Shown here piece by piece: positions 36,254 through 43,700 of a stretch of 64,000 nucleotides of DNA. Source of the DNA: Limnospira sp050045915 (lineage in GTDB: Bacteria; Cyanobacteriota; Cyanobacteriia; Cyanobacteriales; Microcoleaceae); the NCBI GenBank assembly GCA_050045915.1, contig JBNGCR010000003.1:20378-84377 (forward strand), in the 5' to 3' direction. Under the pieces are notes generated by a model. It saw nothing but the letters and a program-made list of their open reading frames with translations, was not told the origin of the DNA and ran no database searches. The translations under genes were made by a program, and so were the position numbers. Each line of letters starts with the position of its first letter. The first letter of the stretch is position 1.

Positions 36254-36632
36254 CAAACGGATTTTGGTCATTGACGACGACGATGGCGTGCGGGAAATCA
36301 TTCAGATTTCCCTGGAAGTGGCCGCCGGGTGGGAAGTGCTGACCGCCGCTTCCGGCAGCGAAGGATTGGTTCTGGCCGCCACCGAAAAACCCGACGCCAT
36401 CCTCCTGGACGTGATGATGCCGGATATGGACGGAGCCACCACCTTCGGAGAATTGCGACAGAACCCGACGACTCAAAATATCCCGACTATCCTACTCACG
36501 GCTAAAGCCAAAGTGAGTGAAAAACAGCAGTTTATCAAGTTGGGAGTCACCGGCGTGATCACGAAACCCTTTGAAGCGATGGCTCTGGTCTGCCAAATTC
36601 GCGAGATCCTGCACTGGAACGAGAATGCTTGA
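36243..36632 (+). CDS. single-domain response regulator (RcaF-like position)
   Basis: 129 residues, one receiver domain: LVIDDDDGV (acidic pocket), AILLDVMMPDMDG (phospho-Asp), and the conserved Thr and Lys in LLTAKA and ITKPF. Its start overlaps the kinase stop by 11 bases and has GAGGAGG upstream, so translation is coupled. A shuttle receiver carrying phosphate from the kinase to the Hpt of the RcaC-like protein is the natural role. Confidence 0.93.
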   Translation: MNPSKRILVIDDDDGVREIIQISLEVAAGWEVLTAASGSEGLVLAATEKPDAILLDVMMPDMDGATTFGELRQNPTTQNIPTILLTAKAKVSEKQQFIKLGVTGVITKPFEAMALVCQIREILHWNENA

Positions 36633-37270
36633 GATCAGATCCGGTTTTTGACCGGGCAGACTTCCCAAATCGGGTGTGGGGTGTGCGGAAGGATTCGGGG
36701 GGAAATCGTTCCGTTTCTCCGGACACTGAACCTGGGTTCCGTCCCAACCATCGCTTCCGGGGGACTTGGGAAAAGTACCGGAGATCGTCACAGAAATTTC
36801 ACAATTATCCTTTAAATTCAATCTGGGTTCGGAGACTAGGCGAGTTAGGCGAGTTATCGCAGGTATCGCGCACTGCTATAAGTTTCGATAATGCTAAGAT
36901 GTCAAACATTGAAGCGGACTGAATGTCGGCTCGGGCAGCGTTTCCGACATTAGTCCGAAGCAGCCGGAAAAATCGCGCCGGGAAAGGACGATACACAATT
37001 TTTACTCGCACTTTGCGACGGCTTGATATCGTTTCGAGCCTTCAGTTTTGGAAAGCGCTCTCCGAGCGACGAGGAGGCGAAAATTTTTCCCCTTCCCCAA
37101 ACTCTCTCTTCAAGCAACATGAAATTGAATCGGAGTGCGATCGCACGATTTTTCGGGGCGAATCCCGGGGTAAGTCGCAGAATTTCCGACACCAATTTTC
37201 CGGCGAAACAGCACGAAATCTGCGATCGCTGAAAAGGTGCAATTTCCGAATTATCAACAAGGAGTCAACC
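36633..37270. other. gene-free spacer
   Basis: About 640 bases without a supported gene. The long open frame that runs from 36923 into the next gene has an Arg/Ser-rich composition unlike protein and no ribosome site. An AAGGAG at about 37259 marks the next start. Confidence 0.5.
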
Positions 37271-37708
37271 ATGAATTTTAAAATTTTATGGGTCGAAAAA
37301 GATAATTTTTTGAACTCTCCTCTCGAAGAGATTCTTCAGCTCGAAGCGTTCAACATTATTTGGACGGAGGAAGGCAAATGTGCCATTCAAATCGCCCAGG
37401 AGATGCAGCCCAACTTAATTATCAGTCGCCTGAATTTGAACGATCGCAACACCTGTCAGTTTCTCGAACGCCTGGGACAAAATGAGGCTACGGCGAAAAT
37501 TCCCCTGATCGTGATCGAGTCCGATGAAGCCCATCAAGCCGAAGATAAGGGGCGCAATTTTCGCGTCAATTTGCGGACTAATCAATATTGGACGACCCCC
37601 ACCCAAGTCCGTCAAATGATTCAAGAAATCGCCCAAAACGTGGCTGGTTTGCCGGCGAAAAAGGGTTCTTTATTGGAGAGCGATCGCCAAAGTTATAGAT
37701 GCCGATAA
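37271..37708 (+). CDS. degenerate receiver (pseudo-receiver) protein
   Basis: 145 residues from ATG 37271 with AAGGAG seven bases upstream. It follows the receiver fold (KILWVEKDNFL; ILQLEAFNIIWTEEGKCAI; PNLIISRLNLND; KIPLIVIES). The phospho-acceptor Asp position is Arg in IISRLNL, the acidic pair is reduced to EKD, and the KP motif reads TTPTQ. It probably cannot be phosphorylated and may work by protein contact with the nearby phosphorelay proteins. No other domain is seen. Confidence 0.7.
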   Translation: MNFKILWVEKDNFLNSPLEEILQLEAFNIIWTEEGKCAIQIAQEMQPNLIISRLNLNDRNTCQFLERLGQNEATAKIPLIVIESDEAHQAEDKGRNFRVNLRTNQYWTTPTQVRQMIQEIAQNVAGLPAKKGSLLESDRQSYRCR

Positions 37709-38059
37709 AACGACCGATACGACCTTGATCGCAACCCTCAAATTGCCGATTCTCGAACGATTGTGCTAATATCAAGTCCGGTTATTTAGCCACACTAACT
37801 CTCAAATCATCTGAATAGGATTAGAGCGGGTAGGGGCGCCTGGCTTGCGCCCTCCGGAATTGATTCCCAAGCGGTCTTGATATCCAACCCGTTTTTTTCC
37901 GGGCATTCAACCGGATTTGATATAAGTAAGTATTCAAATGGACTGAATCTCCCACATTTTTCCGCCCTTCCAGCAGAATTTCTGCAACCAACCCAGAGGG
38001 AATCTCTCCTGAAGCGTCATAATATCAACCATACTGTAGGCCAATCTCCAAAGAACCGA

Positions 38060-38737
38060 ATGACAATTGTTTTGAGCAACGACGACGGCATCGATGCCCC
38101 CGGCATTCGAGCTTTATCCGAAGCTGTCCAGGGTGCGACCATTTGGGTAGCTCCCCGCGACCACCTTTCGGGGTGCGGCCATCAGGTGACGACCCACACC
38201 CCCATCCACGTCGGACGCCGATCGCAAACCCGCTACGCGATCGCCGGGACCCCCGCAGACTGCATCCGCATCGCCGTCAGCCACCTCTGTCCCAACGTGA
38301 AATGGGTCCTCTCGGGCATTAACGCCGGAGGTAATATGGGCGCGGATCTGTACATTTCCGGAACCGTCGCCGCCGTCCGGGAAGCGGCCCTCCGCGGCAT
38401 CCCCGCCATCGCCATTTCCCAGTATCGCAAAGGGGGCAAACCCGTGGATTGGGAACGGGCCACCCGCCTCACCGGGCGAGTTTTGCAAGAGCTCCTCCAA
38501 AAACCCTGCGATCGCGGCAGTTTTTGGAACGTCAACCTCCCCCACCTCGAACCGGAAGAACCCGATCCGGACTGGGTCTTCTGTCCCCCCTCCACGGACC
38601 CCCTGCCGGCGGTTTATCGCATCGACGGAGAATATTACCAATACGTCGGAGAGTACGGAAAACGCGATCGCGCCACCGGGACCGATGTAGACATTTGTTT
38701 CGGCGGTCAGATCGCCGTCAGCCCAATTTCACTCTGA
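38060..38737 (+). CDS. surE: 5'/3'-nucleotidase SurE
   Basis: 225 residues, read from ATG 38060 where the family's conserved start occurs (MTIVLSNDDGIDAPGI). The metal-binding NDDG and the SGINAGGNMGADLYISGT segment are intact. SurE removes phosphate from nucleoside 5'- or 3'-monophosphates. The frame is open back to 37877, but that stretch is not SurE-like. Confidence 0.93.
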   Translation: MTIVLSNDDGIDAPGIRALSEAVQGATIWVAPRDHLSGCGHQVTTHTPIHVGRRSQTRYAIAGTPADCIRIAVSHLCPNVKWVLSGINAGGNMGADLYISGTVAAVREAALRGIPAIAISQYRKGGKPVDWERATRLTGRVLQELLQKPCDRGSFWNVNLPHLEPEEPDPDWVFCPPSTDPLPAVYRIDGEYYQYVGEYGKRDRATGTDVDICFGGQIAVSPISL

Positions 38738-38921
38738 ATCTTTGCTTCCCAGTCAAGAGTAAAAATGCTCAGATTTTGGGGCGATCGTCACCGTGATAAT
38801 TCTTAACACTATTTCCGGGCAAATCAGTTTAAGGTAAAAACTCAGGCAGTCCAAGCAGCCGTTCAATTCAGGATTAATAAGCCTGCTGTAGAATTTAGCT
38901 TTGGGATAAAATCAATTTAGT

Positions 38922-39650
38922 ATGAGCGTTAACCTAGCGGCCCAGTTGCGGGAAGGCACCAAAAAGTCCCACACGATGGCAGAAAATGTCGGCTTTATCA
39001 GGTGCTTTTTAAAAGGCACCGTAGAAAAAACTTCTTACCGAAAACTGGCGGGGAACCTCTACTTTGTCTATACGGCGATGGAAGAGGAAATGGAACGCCA
39101 CAAAGATCATCCGATCCTCTCGAAGCTATATTTTCCGGAATTGAACCGGAAACAAGCTCTGGAGCAGGATTTGTTCTTCTACTACGGCGCCGACTGGCGG
39201 GAAGAGGTGCAACCCTCGGAAGCCGCCCAAGCCTACATTGCCCGGATTCGTGAAATTTCCGAACACGATCCGGTCCTGCTGATCTCCCACCTGTACACCC
39301 GCTATTTAGGAGATCTCTCCGGCGGACAAATTCTGAAGGGCATCGCCCAAACCGCGATGAACTTGTCCGACGGCAAAGGAACTCAGTTCTACGAGTTCGA
39401 CGAAATCTCCGACGAGAAAGCCTTCAAAACCAACTACCGTCAGGCGATGAACGACCTGCCCATCGACCAAGAAACGGCCGATCGCATCGTCGATGAAGCC
39501 AACGCCGCCTTCGGAATGAACATGAAAATGTTCCAAGAACTCGAAGGCAATTTGGTCAAGGCGATCGGAATCATGTTATTCAACGCCCTGACACGGAGAC
39601 GCAGTCGCGGTTCCACCGAACTCGCCACTGCCACCGACTCCGCCAATTAA
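38922..39650 (+). CDS. ho1: heme oxygenase (biliverdin-producing)
   Basis: 242 residues, matching cyanobacterial HO1 throughout. The heme ligand H17 is in KKSHTMAEN, and the distal helix has LGDLSGGQILKGIA. It opens heme to biliverdin IX-alpha using ferredoxin, the first step to phycocyanobilin for phycobilisomes and bilin photoreceptors. It lies about 2.3 kb after the cyanobacteriochrome operon, with surE and the pseudo-receiver between. Confidence 0.97.
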   Translation: MSVNLAAQLREGTKKSHTMAENVGFIRCFLKGTVEKTSYRKLAGNLYFVYTAMEEEMERHKDHPILSKLYFPELNRKQALEQDLFFYYGADWREEVQPSEAAQAYIARIREISEHDPVLLISHLYTRYLGDLSGGQILKGIAQTAMNLSDGKGTQFYEFDEISDEKAFKTNYRQAMNDLPIDQETADRIVDEANAAFGMNMKMFQELEGNLVKAIGIMLFNALTRRRSRGSTELATATDSAN

Positions 39651-39735
39651 TATAGCAATCAGCAAAGGCTGACCGCCTGTCCGAAGAGAAGTTTCGGCAT
39701 TTTCGGATGCCCTAACTACCCTGACGATTGCTATA
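39651..39735. repeat. 85-bp MITE-like element with 10-bp terminal inverted repeats
   Basis: TATAGCAATC at 39651-39660 is the exact reverse complement of 39726-39735. The element begins right at the ho1 stop and has no coding content. A similar shorter pair (TATAGCA/TGCTATA) spans about 48213-48309. AT simple repeats follow at 39826-39894. Confidence 0.6.
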
Positions 39736-39880
39736 TCTTTCGGTTCCACCCGAATGTTAAAAACCCCCCTCTCCTTCCCGGAACCCCCACAGCCGCAACC
39801 AGCAGCCGTGGAGGCTCCGGGAAAATAATTAATAATTAATAATTGTTAATTGTTAATTGTTAATCGTTAATCGTTAATTG

Positions 39881-40483
39881 TTAATCGTTAATTGCCCGAT
39901 CGCACTGTTCGTACAACGCCTCCAAAGTTGAAGAATTATCCAAGACCACATCCGCCCGCCGACACTTTTTTTCCAGGGGCATTTGACTCTCAATTCGGGC
40001 TTGAATCTGTTCCGGGGTGAGGGAAGACCCGTGCCGTTCGATCAGGCGGCGCTTTTGCTGTTCGGGGGGGCAGCGGACGACCCAAATTTCCGTCACCAAA
40101 TCCGTCATTTCCGCTTCAAACAGGAGAGGAATAGCCAACACCGCCGTCGGTTCTCCCGCCGACGGATTTTGTCTGAGCAGCGCGCAATTTTCCCGAAAGC
40201 GATCGCGGACGAACGGGTGAATTTGTGCTTCCACCCAGCGCCGTTCTGATAAATTATTAAAAATAATCTGGCCCAACTTGTATCGATCTAAGCTACCATC
40301 GGGGAGAAGCAAGTCGGAACCGTAGCGGTCAACCAGAGTCCTCAGAACCGGAGAATTGGGTTCGACAGCTTGACGGGCGTAGATATCCGCATCCCAGACG
40401 GGCAGGTTGTGAGTTCGAGCCAAATAATTAGAGACGGTAGTTTTTCCCGTACCGATACCGCCCGTCAAGCCGATCAAACGCAT
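39881..40483 (-). CDS. coaE: dephospho-CoA kinase
   Basis: A 200-residue P-loop kinase. The Walker A is GLTGGIGTGKTT at the N-terminus. WDADIYARQAV binds dephospho-CoA and PLLFEAEMTDLVTEIWVV is the lid/core signature. It carries out the last step of coenzyme A synthesis. Confidence 0.95.
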   Translation of the reverse strand: MRLIGLTGGIGTGKTTVSNYLARTHNLPVWDADIYARQAVEPNSPVLRTLVDRYGSDLLLPDGSLDRYKLGQIIFNNLSERRWVEAQIHPFVRDRFRENCALLRQNPSAGEPTAVLAIPLLFEAEMTDLVTEIWVVRCPPEQQKRRLIERHGSSLTPEQIQARIESQMPLEKKCRRADVVLDNSSTLEALYEQCDRAIND

Positions 40484-40744
40484 TTTTGAGTGTTTCGAGG
40501 TTTCAACTGCAATTCGTCGAAGGATCGATCACCTCGCCCCCGCCCGTCAGGACGCCGAGAACGGTTCCTTTTCAAGTCGCTGTTTCCGAGGGACAATCAG
40601 CCCGCGCCCGTTCCGGGGATAGCATCTTCAGTTAGATTGCCAGACCATTGCAACAGAGTCAATCGGCTCCGAGTTAACAAATCATCCGGTTCAAGTTGGC
40701 GGTTCGAGCCATCGAAATGGGGAATTCCCAGGGAGGATATCACG

Positions 40745-43700
40745 ATGAACCCAGCCTGTCACCTGCGGTCAGTTGCGATCGCCCTTTCCCTCACCGGAAT
40801 TTGGGTCTTAGAAATTCTCCCCATTTTACCGGAAAAATTATCACAAATCCGAGTCAATTTCAACCCGAGAGCCCGAGTCGCCAGCGCCCAACCCATCGTC
40901 CCCGAACCCGGCGGCACCGGCACCGCCACCACCCGAGAGGGAAATCGCACCGACATCACCGGAGGGAGGCGATCGCGGGGCGGAGGCAACCTCTTCCACA
41001 GCTTCACCCGCTTCGACGTAGAATCCGGAGCCGTCGCCAACTTCCTAACCGACCCCTCCATCGCCAACATCCTCGCCCGCGTCGTCGGCGGAGACGCCTC
41101 CCGCATCAACGGACTGGTGCAAGTCAGCGGGGGGGCCTCCAACCTATTTTTGATCAACCCCGCCGGAATCCTCTTCGGAGCCGGCGCCCGGTTAAACGTA
41201 CCCGGCGCCTTCACCGCCACCACCGCCGCCGGGATCGGCTTCGAGGATCACTGGATGGGGGCGATCGGTGAAAACGACTACGCCGCCCTCGTCGGAACCC
41301 CCGACACCTTCGCCTTCGCCACCAATCCGGGCAGCATCGTCAACGCCGGCCAACTCTCCGTCAATCCGGGCGAAACCCTCACCCTCCTGGGGGGTACCAT
41401 CATCAACACCGGCCGCCTGAGCGCCCCGGGGGGACAGATCGCCGTCGTCGCCGTCCCCGGCGAAAATGTCCTCCGCCTATCCCAAACCGGACATTTGCTC
41501 AATTTAGAAGTCCGCCCCCTTTCCCCCAGCGAACTGACAACCGCCCTCACCCCCCTGTCGCTGCCCGAATTGCTCACCGGCGGAGAAGCCGGACACGCTG
41601 AGGGGGTGACCGTTTTAGCCGACGGGCAGGTGCGGCTGACAGGTTCCGACACCCCCATTTCCCCCGAACCGGGCGTCGTCGCCGTTTCCGGGAGTATCGA
41701 CGCCGAATCTACCACCCCCGACTCTCCCCCCCGGGTCAACATTTTCGGCGATCGCATCGGACTCTGGGGAGCTACCGTCAACGCCTCCGCCCCCGACGGC
41801 GGGGGGACAGTGCGGATCGGCGGGGATTATCGGGGCGGCGGCACCGTTCCCAACGCCACGAATACGGCGATCGACACCAACTCCACCATTCTCGCCGACG
41901 CCACCGCCGCCGGAGATGGCGGCCGGGTCGTCATTTGGTCCGACGGGAACACCCAATTTTCCGGGCAAATTTCCGCCCGGGGGAGCGGAGACGGGGGATT
42001 TGCGGAAATTTCCGGCAGGGTTTCCCTCGGTATCGACGGCACGGTGAACCTGCGGGGGGGAAATGGGGTGGGTACCCTGCTTCTGGACCCCCTCAACATC
42101 ACCATCGTGGACGGGGGGGAGAGCAACGAGGGCGGCGACTTCGACGGGCAGATCTGGGCGGGGGACAATCCCTCCGAATTGAACCTCTCGGCGACGACCC
42201 TAGAAAATCTTTCAGCCGACGCCGATATTATCCTCGAAGCTCGCAACGACATTCGCATCGAAGATCTGGCGGACAATCGATTGAGTTTGGCGACGACCAC
42301 CGGATCGGTGATGTTTATCGCCGACGCGGACGGCGACGGCCGGGGCTCCTTCGTCATGAACCGGGGCGATCGCATCACCACCGAGGGCGGCGATCTGACC
42401 ATTTCCGGGGTCAACATCGCCCTGGGAGATATCAGCACCCGGGGAGGAGATCTGACCCTGACCGCCAGCGATACCGGACAAATCAGCGGTGGGAACCTCT
42501 CGACGGCAAGTCCCTTCGGTTCCGGAGGAAATTTGACCCTGACTACCGCCCAAGGTTCCATCACCGCAGGCCGCCTCATAACAGACGGCCAATTCGCCGG
42601 GGGGAATCTTTTCATCGACAGCGGCCGCCAGATCCGGGCGGGAACCCTGTCAGCCCGGGCCACCGACGCGGAGGGCGTGGGGGGCAACGTGGAACTCGAC
42701 GCCGCCCGGGAGATTTTTCTGGAATCGATCGATACAACCGGGGAAGGGGGCGGCGGAAATGTGGCGATCGCTTCTCGGGGGTCCCGAATTATCCTAGAGG
42801 AACCGGGGACGATCCGCACCGCTTCCGAATTGGGCGAAGCCGGAAACGTCTTCATCCGCACCCCGGAAACCCTCAGTTTAAACCAGATAGATGCCCGGGG
42901 TCAGACGGGGGGAGGGGATGTCAACTTGGAGGCGGCGGTGGAACTCGACATCGGCGCGATCGCGGCGGAAAACCGGGCGACGACGGCTTCGACCCCATCC
43001 GAAGGGGGTAATATCGTCCTCACCGGGGACGAAATCAATTTTTCCGGACCCATTTCGACGACGGGTTCCCTGCTCTTGCAAACGGCGACACCCACCCAGG
43101 ATATCAATTTGGGCAGTACCGCCGGGGACGCTTCTCTGGCGTTGGATCTGAGTTTCGCCGACCTGAGCGCCCTTGCCCATGGGTTCTCTCAAATTACCAT
43201 CGGACGCGCCGACGGCCAGGGAACTATCAATCTGGGGGGAGACATCAGCTTTCAAGATTCCGTCGTACTTCGCGCCCCCCAAGGCCGGATTATCAGTTCC
43301 GTTTCGGACTCCGGACAAGTGGCGACGGTTCAGGGATCTCAGGGGGTCGGACTCACGTTTGAAGCCGGAAACGAAATCAGCCTCGGAAATCTGATCGTCC
43401 CAGGGGGGGATGTCAACATCACCAGCCACTCCGACCGCGTCCGGGTCGCCAGAATTGAAGTCGGGACGGTGGGCGAAGCGGCCCCGGCATCCGACGGCGA
43501 CCGCCGGGGAACTATTTCGTTGACCGGGGCTGAAATTGACCTCATCGGCGGCGACCATTCGATCCGGGGCGGGGGGGCTTTGGTCTTGCAGCCCGCCACT
43601 CCGAGTCAGACCGTCAGTTTGGGCGGTTCGGAAGGAACGACGGGCCTCGACCTAACCGCCACGGATCTGAATGCCCTGGGGGCCGAATTTGAACAGATCG

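Noticed and set aside
36923..37270. N-terminal extension of the pseudo-receiver
   Set aside because: Arg/Ser-rich sequence unlike protein; the AAGGAG site supports the start at 37271.
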